Shown piece after piece: positions 14,068 through 22,164 of a DNA stretch of 26,263 nucleotides. The position numbers and the translations under genes are program-made. Source of the DNA: Bacteroidota bacterium (GTDB taxonomy: Bacteria; Bacteroidota; Bacteroidia; Chitinophagales; UBA2359); assembly GCA_020627525.1 (NCBI GenBank), contig JAHDGP010000018.1, positions 1 through 26,263 on the forward strand, written 5' to 3'. Under the pieces are notes generated by a model. It searched no databases, had not been told where the DNA came from, and saw only the letters and a program-made list of their open reading frames with translations. The stretch's first letter is position 1. Every line of letters begins with the position of its first letter.

Positions 14068-17061
14068 ATGAAGAAAATATTTATTCTTTCAATTCTATTC
14101 AGTTGTACCCTTTCACTGATTGGACAGAGCACCTTTCCTAAAAACGGAGTCAATGATAAAAGGTCCAAGCATTATGCTTTTACTAATGCTACAATTTATA
14201 AGGATTACAAAACAAAAATTGATAATGCAACCTTGATAATTAAAGATGGTAAGGTTGTAAATGTTTCTGCTTCTGCTTTCATTCCAAAAGGAGCAGTAGA
14301 AGTGGACTGTAAAGGAAAAACAATATATCCGTCATTTGTAGAAACAATTTCAAATTATGGATTGCCTGAAGTAAAGCCTTTAGGTGAAGGAAGAAAAGAT
14401 GGCATTCAACAAATTTCTGATAAGAAAGGCGCCTATCATTGGAATGAAGCTATTAAACCAGAAATTGAGGCGCATATTTTATTCAATGTAGATGATAAGC
14501 GTGCTGGGAAATATAGAGAACTTGGCTACGGTTCTGTTGTTTCTCATCAAAACGATGGTATTGCGAGAGGCAGTGGAGCTTTAGTTAGTCTTGGCAAAAA
14601 GAGTGAAAACGAATCTATTTTAAAAGATAAGGTTTCTGGTTTTTATTCTTTCAAAAAGGGCGTTAGTAAGCAAGGTTATCCTTCTGCTTTAATGGGCTCA
14701 ATAGCCTTGTTGAGACAGACTTATTTGGATGGAGAATGGTATGAAAAAGAAGGAAAAAAATCGGAATTAAATATTTCTTACCAGGCTTGGAATGAATTAC
14801 AGGAGTACCCTTCAGTATTTTTGGCAGAAGGTTCTTGGAAAGACATTCTTAGGGCTGACAAAGTTGGAGATGAGTACAATGTTCAATATATAATTGTTGG
14901 TAATGGGGATGAATACAAAAGACTAGATGACATAAAACGAACAGGAGCAAAATTGATTGTTCCTTTTAGTTTGCCAGATGCTTATGATGTGGAAGATCCA
15001 ATTGATGCTCATTATATTGGATTAGCTACAATGAAGCATTGGGAATTGGCTCCTTACAATCTTCAAAAATTATCAGAAGCCAATATTGATTTTGCTTTGA
15101 CAGGTAAAGGTTTGAAGGAGCCCAAAAAACTTTTTGAAAACTTAAAGATTGCTATAGAGAAAGGATTGAGTGAAGAGGTTGTTTTGGGAGCATTGACAGC
15201 TATGCCAGCGAAGATATTGGGCGTTGATGATTTGGTTGGATCTTTAAACGAAGGAAGGTGTGCAAACTTTTTAATTTCTTCTGGAAATATTTTCGATGAT
15301 GGAGCTATTTTAGAAAATTGGATTCAAGGGGAACCTTATGTTATCAATAGACAAAATACCAGAGATCTTAAGGGAGTTTATGATCTTACTTTTGCTGGAA
15401 ATAGAACTATCTACAAATTAGAAATTGACGGAAAGCCATCCAAGCCCAAAATGAATATTTTGGTGGACGATACCACAAAGATCAAAGTTAAATCTACAAT
15501 TAAAGATAATGTGATTAGTTTGAGTTTCACTCCGAAAGATTCAAAAGGAGCTTTGAGATTGAGTGGAACGATTGACAAGGAGGGAAATTGGAAAGGAAGA
15601 GGACAAGACGCAGATGGAAAGTGGATAGATTGGCAGGTAAAAAACAAACAACCATTAGACAAAAAGAAAAAAGAGGAAGAAAAGAAAGACGAAGAGAAAG
15701 TCGAAAAGTTATCTGAGTTAACTTATCCATTTTTACCATATGGATGGAAAGAAAAATTAGAGCAAGAAGCGGTCTTATTTAAAAATGTTACTGTTTGGAC
15801 GAATACGGATGATGGAATTTTAGAAAATGCAGATGTATTGATTCGTGATGGTAGAATAGCAAAAGTAGGAAAAGATTTGGCAGCCGGAGGCGCGAAAGTT
15901 ATTGAAGGAGAAAACAAACATTTAACATCAGGAATAATAGATGAGCATTCTCATATTGCGATTGAAAGAGGGGTAAATGAATGGACTCAGGCGAGTAGTG
16001 CAGAAGTTAGCATTGGAGATGTTGTCAATAGTGAGGACATTAATATTTACAGACAATTGGCAGGTGGTGTAACAACTGCTCAGCTTTTACATGGATCAGC
16101 CAATCCGATTGGAGGACAGTCAGCTATTATTAAATTTAGATGGGGAGCAACACCTGAAGAAATGAAATTTGAAAATGCGGATGGTTTTATCAAGTTTGCA
16201 TTAGGGGAAAATGTAAAACATTCAAATTGGGGAAGTGGAGGTACTATTCGTTTTCCACAGACTCGTTTGGGAGTTGAGCAATGTTTTGTTGATCATTTTA
16301 CTAGAGCAAAAGATTATGAAAAAGCAAAAATGTCTAATCCATCTAAAGTGCGAACAGATTTGGAAATGGAAACATTGTTAGAAATAATGAATAAAAAACG
16401 TTTTATAACATGTCATTCATATGTGCAATCCGAAATAACAATGTTGATGCGAGTAGCAGAACAGTTTGGTTTTACTATAAATACATTCACCCACATTTTG
16501 GAAGGGTATAAGATTGCTGATAAAATGAAAGAGCACGGCGTTTATGCCTCTACTTTTTCAGACTGGTGGGCTTACAAGTTTGAAGTAAATGATGCCATTC
16601 CGCACAATGCGGCAATTTTAGCGGAAATGGGTGTTCCTACTGCTATCAATTCAGATGATGCAGAAATGGGTAGAAGGTTAAATACAGAAACGGCAAAAGC
16701 GGTAAAGTATGGTGGAGCCAGTGAGGAAGAAGCTTGGAAAATGGTAACACTGAATCCTGCTAAAATATTGCATTTAGATAATAGAGTGGGGAGTATTGAA
16801 AAGGGTAAAGATGCCGATATTGTATTGTGGTCTGGTCACCCTTTGTCTGTTTATACAGTTGCGGAACAAACGTACGTAGATGGTGTCTGTTATTGGGATA
16901 TAGAAAGAGATATTGAATTGAGAAAAGAAAACGCAAAAGAACGGAATAGATTGATTCAAAAAATGATTAAGGCAAAAGAAGGCGGAGCAAAAACTCAAAA
17001 GGTGAAACTTCCTGAAGACAAACACTACCATTGTGATTCGATGGAGGATGAAGGGAATTGA
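14068..17061 (+). CDS. Secreted double-domain amidohydrolase (inactive front half, intact rear half)
   Basis: A 997-residue amidohydrolase-superfamily protein with a signal peptide (residues 1-19, ending LIGQ). The first half (about 27-430) has the superfamily shape, including ATIYKDYKTKIDNATLIIKD and a C-terminal VVLGALTAMPAKILGVDDLV. At the HxH position, however, it reads YPSFVETISNYG (about 89-100), so that metal site is missing. A Lys/Glu-rich linker (about 531-550) leads to the second half (about 575-975). This half keeps a full site: His627 and His629 (DEHSHIA), His783 (TCHSY), His809 (FTHILEGYK) and Asp863 (NSDDAEMG). Its tail is HLDNRVGSIEKGKDADIVLW. It is probably a periplasmic metal-dependent hydrolase related to imidazolonepropionase- or dipeptidase-like enzymes. 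The substrate cannot be read from sequence. A related gene follows after 43 bases. Confidence 0.88.
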   Translation: MKKIFILSILFSCTLSLIGQSTFPKNGVNDKRSKHYAFTNATIYKDYKTKIDNATLIIKDGKVVNVSASAFIPKGAVEVDCKGKTIYPSFVETISNYGLPEVKPLGEGRKDGIQQISDKKGAYHWNEAIKPEIEAHILFNVDDKRAGKYRELGYGSVVSHQNDGIARGSGALVSLGKKSENESILKDKVSGFYSFKKGVSKQGYPSALMGSIALLRQTYLDGEWYEKEGKKSELNISYQAWNELQEYPSVFLAEGSWKDILRADKVGDEYNVQYIIVGNGDEYKRLDDIKRTGAKLIVPFSLPDAYDVEDPIDAHYIGLATMKHWELAPYNLQKLSEANIDFALTGKGLKEPKKLFENLKIAIEKGLSEEVVLGALTAMPAKILGVDDLVGSLNEGRCANFLISSGNIFDDGAILENWIQGEPYVINRQNTRDLKGVYDLTFAGNRTIYKLEIDGKPSKPKMNILVDDTTKIKVKSTIKDNVISLSFTPKDSKGALRLSGTIDKEGNWKGRGQDADGKWIDWQVKNKQPLDKKKKEEEKKDEEKVEKLSELTYPFLPYGWKEKLEQEAVLFKNVTVWTNTDDGILENADVLIRDGRIAKVGKDLAAGGAKVIEGENKHLTSGIIDEHSHIAIERGVNEWTQASSAEVSIGDVVNSEDINIYRQLAGGVTTAQLLHGSANPIGGQSAIIKFRWGATPEEMKFENADGFIKFALGENVKHSNWGSGGTIRFPQTRLGVEQCFVDHFTRAKDYEKAKMSNPSKVRTDLEMETLLEIMNKKRFITCHSYVQSEITMLMRVAEQFGFTINTFTHILEGYKIADKMKEHGVYASTFSDWWAYKFEVNDAIPHNAAILAEMGVPTAINSDDAEMGRRLNTETAKAVKYGGASEEEAWKMVTLNPAKILHLDNRVGSIEKGKDADIVLWSGHPLSVYTVAEQTYVDGVCYWDIERDIELRKENAKERNRLIQKMIKAKEGGAKTQKVKLPEDKHYHCDSMEDEGN

Positions 17062-17104
17062 TTTTTATGCTTTTTCTTAATATTTTTTAAAATTAAATAG
17101 TAAA

Positions 17105-18445
17105 ATGAAAACTGTATTTTTATATAAAAGTTGTTCGCTTGTTTTGTTGACGGTTGTTTTGATCTCACTCGCCTCTGTTCCGTCTTTCTCGCAATGGGTT
17201 CCTGCTCCTGGTAAAGCGCAAGAGAAGCCCGTTTACATTGTTGGTGGAACCATACATGTTGGAAATGGTCTTGTTATTGAAAAAGGAACGGTTGTTTTTG
17301 ATAATGGAAAAATCAGTGCCGTTACTAATACCGTTGAGTCAAACATAGATGAAGATAATGCAGAGGTGATAAATGCAGAAGGCAAGCATGTTTACCCTGG
17401 ATTAATTTCTCCAAATACACTAAACGGATTGGTTGAAATAAATGCACTTCGTCCAACTAGAGATTATAATGAGGTAGGAAATTTTAAACCGCACTTGCGT
17501 ACAATTATTGCTTATAATACAGATTCTTGGGTTACGCCAACAGTACGTTCGAATGGGGTACTTATTTCTCAAATAAGACCACAAGGAGGGCGTATTCCTG
17601 GCACCTCTGCAATTGTTCAAATGGATGCTTGGAACTATGAAGATGCGGTTATTAAAGAAGAGGATGGCATTATAGTTAATTTTCCCGTGTTGATGACACG
17701 TGGTGGCTGGTGGGCAGAGCCAGGAAAAATAAAAGAGAATGAAAAATACTTTGAGCAACTTAATGAGTTGAAAAGCTTTTTCGCTGAAGCTAAGGCTTAT
17801 TCAGAATTGGGTAATGTTGAAGAAGTAAACCTTAAGTTTGAAGCAATGAAAGGGGTTTTTGATAAAACTAAAAAAGTATATATAAATGCAAATCATTCAA
17901 AAGCGATCATAAGTGCCATTGACTTTATAAATGAGTTTGATGTTGATGGTATAATAGTTGGTGGAAGAGATGCTTGGATGATAACAGATTTATTAAAAGA
18001 AAATGAAATTTCAATTATACTAAATAGAACACATTCAATGCCTTTTTTAGCAGACGATGACATTGATCTGCCATTTAAGATGCCTAAAATTCTTAAAGAC
18101 GCTGGTATAAATTTTTGTATGATGGCTGAAAACTTATCTGGTGAACAGAGAAACCTTCCTTTTACGGCTGGAAAAGCGGTTGCTTATGGTTTGAGTAAAG
18201 AGGAGGCACTTATGAGTATTACTTCAAGTGCAGCTAAGATACTTGGAATAGATGACAGGCTAGGTAGTTTAGAAGTTGGAAAAGATGCTACATTGGTTAT
18301 TTCTTCAGGGGATATTCTAGACCCTGTGACCAATAATATTGAAAAAGCTTATGTTTCAGGACGATCTGTAAATTTGGAAAATAAACAAAAGGAATTGTAC
18401 AGAAAGTTTATGGATAAATATGGTTTAGAGCATAAACAGCATTAG
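17105..18445 (+). CDS. Secreted amidohydrolase-like protein lacking the HxH metal motif
   Basis: A 446-residue exported protein (signal peptide about 1-29, ending PSFSQ) with an amidohydrolase-superfamily fold. The opening VYIVGGTIHVGNGLVIEKGT and closing SSAAKILGIDDRLGSLEVGKDATLVI are standard. At the place of the usual PGxxDxHxH motif it has YPGLISPNTLNGLVEI (about residues 97-112), without either histidine. Later histidines survive only in part (NANHSKAII, NRTHSMPF). This is the same kind of degeneration as in the front half of the preceding 997-residue protein, and the two resemble each other (compare QIRPQGGRIPGTSAIV here with the NDGIARGSGALV segment there). It is probably non-catalytic, perhaps a partner of the upstream enzyme. 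The 43-base spacing suggests a single transcript. Confidence 0.85.
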   Translation: MKTVFLYKSCSLVLLTVVLISLASVPSFSQWVPAPGKAQEKPVYIVGGTIHVGNGLVIEKGTVVFDNGKISAVTNTVESNIDEDNAEVINAEGKHVYPGLISPNTLNGLVEINALRPTRDYNEVGNFKPHLRTIIAYNTDSWVTPTVRSNGVLISQIRPQGGRIPGTSAIVQMDAWNYEDAVIKEEDGIIVNFPVLMTRGGWWAEPGKIKENEKYFEQLNELKSFFAEAKAYSELGNVEEVNLKFEAMKGVFDKTKKVYINANHSKAIISAIDFINEFDVDGIIVGGRDAWMITDLLKENEISIILNRTHSMPFLADDDIDLPFKMPKILKDAGINFCMMAENLSGEQRNLPFTAGKAVAYGLSKEEALMSITSSAAKILGIDDRLGSLEVGKDATLVISSGDILDPVTNNIEKAYVSGRSVNLENKQKELYRKFMDKYGLEHKQH

Positions 18446-18801
18446 GGTGTCTGTTATTATATTTATGGATAGACAGTTATAAATATTGATAACTCTTTAT
18501 GTAATCTTTGTTACAAATAAATACTATTTTATTTTACACTTTGTATATTGATTGGCAGGAAAGTTGCTGTTTTGTCGGCAGCAATCAGTTTGCCACATCT
18601 TTTATTAATTAATTTCGTAATCAATTAACGATTACAGGAAAATTATCACTTCAGTCTATTGGAGACCTCTGCATCTAATTAAGGTTTTTGGAAAGCTATG
18701 CTTTGTAATTGATGTGACGAATTTGAATTTTTAGTCAATTTATATAAGAACTTCAACACAGTAAAACATTTTTAAACATTTAATATATAATTAAAAAAAA
18801 C
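18446..18801 (+). other. 356-bp non-coding leader before the first M43 protease
   Basis: No gene is supported here. Short complementary segments are present: TTGCTG (18564-18569) with CAGCAA (18579-18584), and TGATTG (18549-18554) with CAATCA (18582-18587), which overlap and could be mutually exclusive. GTAATC and GATTAC form another small inverted repeat near 18615-18640. Promoter-like TACACTTTG (18535-18543) has three rather than two bases between TA and TTTG. The last 50 bases are very AT-rich, as expected for a Bacteroidota ribosome-binding region. No strong terminator follows the amidohydrolase stop. Confidence 0.45.
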
Positions 18802-21777
18802 ATGAAGAAATTAAACTTAGGTTTAGTCCTGATGTGTCTAATTTTGGTTCTCAGCTTAGATTCATTTGGTCAAAGTGCTTTATCTGTTAATGAAGAGGGG
18901 AAAAGCAAAGGTGCATTGAACCTTAATACAGTTAGAGACAATTCTACAGTGCCACCAACTAATGCCCGAAGCTGTAGTACAATGGATGGACTAACCAATC
19001 GATTACAAAATGATACGGAATATGCCAGATTTCATAAAGAAGCTATGGCAATACCAAGCTTAGCAAGACAAAATGAACGTATCCCTTGTGATGGAAGTAA
19101 TACTATTGTTGTGCCAGTTGCTTTTCACTTTGAAAATAATGCTGCAACAGGAAATTGTGGTAGTGCTGATTGTATTTTGACAGAATGTTTGGATCAGTTG
19201 GATGCTATGAATATAGCATTTGGTGATAATACTGGAACAGCAGCAGAGGCAGTTTGTCCACAAGCTTATCAAGATGCAAATGGAAATAGTGTAGCTTCTA
19301 CAGGAACTTGTATTACTTTCTGTTTGGCTATTCCTCCTGCTGGAAATGCTCAAGGATTGGATCCTGCATGTGATCCTCCTATTACGATTGGTGCATTTAC
19401 TGGTGGTTTGAATGGTGGTGGAAATGGTGCTCCAGGGTGGGGTGGCATTCTAAATATGTTTATTACAAGTGATAACTGCCTAGGAGTCGCTGATGGTATT
19501 CCTGGTGCTGCAAATGGTGATGGTGTAACTACTTGTTCTGAGGCATTTGGAGGATTCGGTGGTTCTGCAGGATGTAACCTTGATGATAATAATACTTTTA
19601 ATTTAGGTGCTACTATGGTCCACGAAATTGGTCACTATCTTGGTTTGTATCACACTTTCCAAGGCGGATGTGGTACTCAGGAAACAAACCCTCCAGGACC
19701 TTTTGATGTATTGGATACACCTGCACACTCTAACCCATCAAGTGGTTGTCCAACAGGTTGTGTTAACAGTGGTTGTGCTGGTAGTGTCGCTGCTCCTACT
19801 GCAAACTTTATGGATTATACAAATGATGCTTGTATGACTATGTTTACCCAGGATCAAGCACAGGTTATGAATTATTGGGCAAATCAATTATTTGGAAGTG
19901 TTAATGCTCAATGTAGTGTTAACCAAAATCCTACAGAGTTACCAAATATGTGTCTGGGACAACCTTGTGCTATTGTTTGTCCAACATCTGTGACTTCTTT
20001 ATCTGCTGGAACAGATGATATATGTGCAAGTGTCGGCAGCTATACTTTGCCAGGTGCTCCAGCCGGGTTGGCATTGGATATTAATGGGTCTGAAACAATT
20101 ACATGGAGTACAGGGAATTATTTGAGTGCTGGTGGAACAGGTTTAGGGAGTACAACTGTGGCTTTAACAAATCCTGCTGGTTGTAATCCTTCAACAGAAA
20201 CTTACTATGTAAATATAGGATGTGTTGATGGTAGTATTGCATTAATGAATGGTGGTACATTTACATTAAATGTTTATCCAGATCCAGGACAATTTACATT
20301 AGCTGATTTGGTAACTGTTTCTGGTGAAAATACTTGTAATGAGCCGGTAATTAGTCCTAATTGTCCAGAGGTAACTATTGCTCCAGATGCTGCAAACCCA
20401 ACTTTCCCTGTAGCTGCTGGTGTAAGTGGTACTGCAAATTTTATTGCTACCTATACAGCTGCTGCAGGCGCACCTAATTGTTGTGCTTCAGGAGTAGGTG
20501 GTGAATTACTTGTCAATGGTGATTTTGAAACAGGTTCTGCAGCACCGTGGGTTGAAGCAGAAGAAGTTCCAACTGGAACACCAAACCCAAATCCATTTGG
20601 TGTTGTTGGAGTTTCTGGTAATGCAATGGGAAGTGTTGATGCCTGGTTTGGTGGCTGGGGTGGAAATGGAGGTTCTACTATTTCTCTTTCACAAGATATC
20701 ACAATTCCAGATAATTGTTCAGAAGCATTATTGTCTTTTGATTTTGCTCATGTTTGTGAAGGAAACGCAACAATTACATTAGAAATATTAATAGGAGGCG
20801 TATCAATGGGCTTTTTGGATTGTACAACAGGAGATGGTTCTACTATCCTTTCTATTACCCCATTTGATGTGTTAGCTTTAGGCGCACCAACTGGTGCAAC
20901 TACTATCACTTTTGTTGGAGTTGAAACAGATCCAAATGGAGGAACTGCAGATGATAATGCAAGTATGTATTTAGACAATGTTTCACTTGTAAGTGGAAAC
21001 TGTGCAACTACAGCATGTGATCTTCCTGTAACTGCTGCTTATGATTGTCAACAAACTGCTTGTGCTGGTGTTGATTTAGATATCACTTTTGATGGATGGC
21101 CAAGTCAAACTTCTTGGGATTTAGTTGACGCTAATGGTGCTGTTGTTGCTGCAAGTGGTAGTTACGCTACAACACCTGGAGGTAGTGCACTAAGCTTAAC
21201 TTCTATAGCTTGTTTACCTGATGGTTGTTATACTTTCAATATGTATGATAGTTATGGAAATGGTATGTGTCCAAAAACATTCAATGCATATAGTCAAACA
21301 GTTGGATATATTCCAGGTGGAACAATAACAGGTAGCTTTGGAACAATTGGAATTTCTAACACTGCTGGAAGATGTGGTAACTATGAATTATTTGATGCTA
21401 ATGGTACATCACTTCTTACTGGTGGTTTGAACTTTGGATCTGCTCAAACACAGACTTTCTGTTTAACAGGTGGAGTTGCAGCAAAAGTAGCAGGTAACAA
21501 TAATACAATTAGCGGTGCTATTGCAAGAGATTTATTAACTATTTATCCAACACTTGTTAGTGATTTCATTAACTTGAAATTTGGATATGAAGAAGAAACA
21601 ATCGTTAAAATTTCTGTTTATGATATTAACGGAAAAATTGTTCAACAATATGATGATTTGGTAGTTAGTAGTTGGAATAATATGCAATTGGATATATCTG
21701 AGTTAAATAATGGATCTTACTTTATTCACATGGTATCAGCGGATAATGTGTCAACAGGAAGATTTATCAAAAACTAG
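18802..21777 (+). CDS. Secreted M43-family metalloprotease with T9SS type A sorting domain
   Basis: A 991-residue exported zinc endopeptidase of the pappalysin/ulilysin (M43) family. It has a signal peptide (1-24, ending SFGQ). The prodomain carries Cys58 in RSCSTMDGL, placed like the cysteine switch of ulilysin-type zymogens. The catalytic domain (about 95-365) holds the extended zinc motif with His274, Glu275, His278 and His284 (HEIGHYLGLYH) and the Met-turn Met337 in NFMDYTND. Downstream, a beta-sandwich region contains ETITWSTGNYLSAGG. A MAM- or CBM-like jelly roll (about 565-735) starts LLVNGDFETGS. A Cys-rich module follows with DGCYTFNMYDSYGNGMC (about 810-826). A type A sorting domain closes the protein (about 910-991: LLTIYPTLVSDFINL, VYDINGKIVQQ, GSYFIHMV). 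It is probably a cell-surface or released protease exported by the T9SS encoded in this window. Confidence 0.93.
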   Translation: MKKLNLGLVLMCLILVLSLDSFGQSALSVNEEGKSKGALNLNTVRDNSTVPPTNARSCSTMDGLTNRLQNDTEYARFHKEAMAIPSLARQNERIPCDGSNTIVVPVAFHFENNAATGNCGSADCILTECLDQLDAMNIAFGDNTGTAAEAVCPQAYQDANGNSVASTGTCITFCLAIPPAGNAQGLDPACDPPITIGAFTGGLNGGGNGAPGWGGILNMFITSDNCLGVADGIPGAANGDGVTTCSEAFGGFGGSAGCNLDDNNTFNLGATMVHEIGHYLGLYHTFQGGCGTQETNPPGPFDVLDTPAHSNPSSGCPTGCVNSGCAGSVAAPTANFMDYTNDACMTMFTQDQAQVMNYWANQLFGSVNAQCSVNQNPTELPNMCLGQPCAIVCPTSVTSLSAGTDDICASVGSYTLPGAPAGLALDINGSETITWSTGNYLSAGGTGLGSTTVALTNPAGCNPSTETYYVNIGCVDGSIALMNGGTFTLNVYPDPGQFTLADLVTVSGENTCNEPVISPNCPEVTIAPDAANPTFPVAAGVSGTANFIATYTAAAGAPNCCASGVGGELLVNGDFETGSAAPWVEAEEVPTGTPNPNPFGVVGVSGNAMGSVDAWFGGWGGNGGSTISLSQDITIPDNCSEALLSFDFAHVCEGNATITLEILIGGVSMGFLDCTTGDGSTILSITPFDVLALGAPTGATTITFVGVETDPNGGTADDNASMYLDNVSLVSGNCATTACDLPVTAAYDCQQTACAGVDLDITFDGWPSQTSWDLVDANGAVVAASGSYATTPGGSALSLTSIACLPDGCYTFNMYDSYGNGMCPKTFNAYSQTVGYIPGGTITGSFGTIGISNTAGRCGNYELFDANGTSLLTGGLNFGSAQTQTFCLTGGVAAKVAGNNNTISGAIARDLLTIYPTLVSDFINLKFGYEEETIVKISVYDINGKIVQQYDDLVVSSWNNMQLDISELNNGSYFIHMVSADNVSTGRFIKN

Positions 21778-22164
21778 CTCATTGTACTTGAAATAGAGCT
21801 TAAATAATACTTAAACGAGGCTAGGATTTTTTCTTAGCCTCGTTTTTTATTTGTATAGAAAATGTTATTGATGCCTATATATTGTTTAGAATGTTGATTC
21901 GTATAGCAGCAGACTTTCAGTTGTAAACTTGTTATTCAAACTAACAGAGTATGGGTTAAAGACTACTCTTTTTTAATAGTATTAAATACATTAAGACCAG
22001 TTTAAAATGTCCATTTGGGCATTTTGTATAAAAAAAATAAAGAGTTTGAAGGCTGCTAAGAATGTGTTAAGATTTATTAAAGTTATTTTGTATCTTTATC
22101 GGCATATAACCGAAAAAAACTCAAAAAATATTTAATAAATAAACCAAACTCTATAATTAAATTT
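21778..22164 (+). other. 387-bp non-coding interval between the twin proteases
   Basis: It contains the terminator at 21813-21847 and a second, smaller hairpin at 22004-22025 (AAAATGTCC / GGGCATTTT, one wobble, loop ATTT) that lacks a U-tract and so is not a terminator on this strand. The last 60 bases are A-rich, ending in the leader of the second protease. No open frame is supported and no exact TAnnTTTG element was found. Confidence 0.5.
21813..21847 (+). terminator. Intrinsic terminator after the first M43 protease
   Basis: AAACGAGGCTA pairs perfectly with TAGCCTCGTTT. The stem extends inward by three more pairs (one G-U) to a T-rich loop and is followed by TTTTTT. It starts 36 bases after the stop codon. 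It should end the first protease transcript, so the second protease probably has its own promoter. Confidence 0.93.

Noticed and set aside
15411..15917. Minus-strand frames rich in Ser, Phe and Leu inside the 997-residue amidohydrolase
   Set aside because: They are antisense to the Lys/Glu-rich linker and neighbouring coding sequence and have no features of their own.
18446..18480. TGTCT...AGACA pair just after the second amidohydrolase as a terminator
   Set aside because: The stem is only 5 bp, with a long loop and no U-tract.
20451..20978. Open frames on both strands inside the first M43 protease
   Set aside because: They overlap the well-supported protease frame. The Pro/Ser-rich minus frames mirror Gly/Ala/Thr codons of the true gene.
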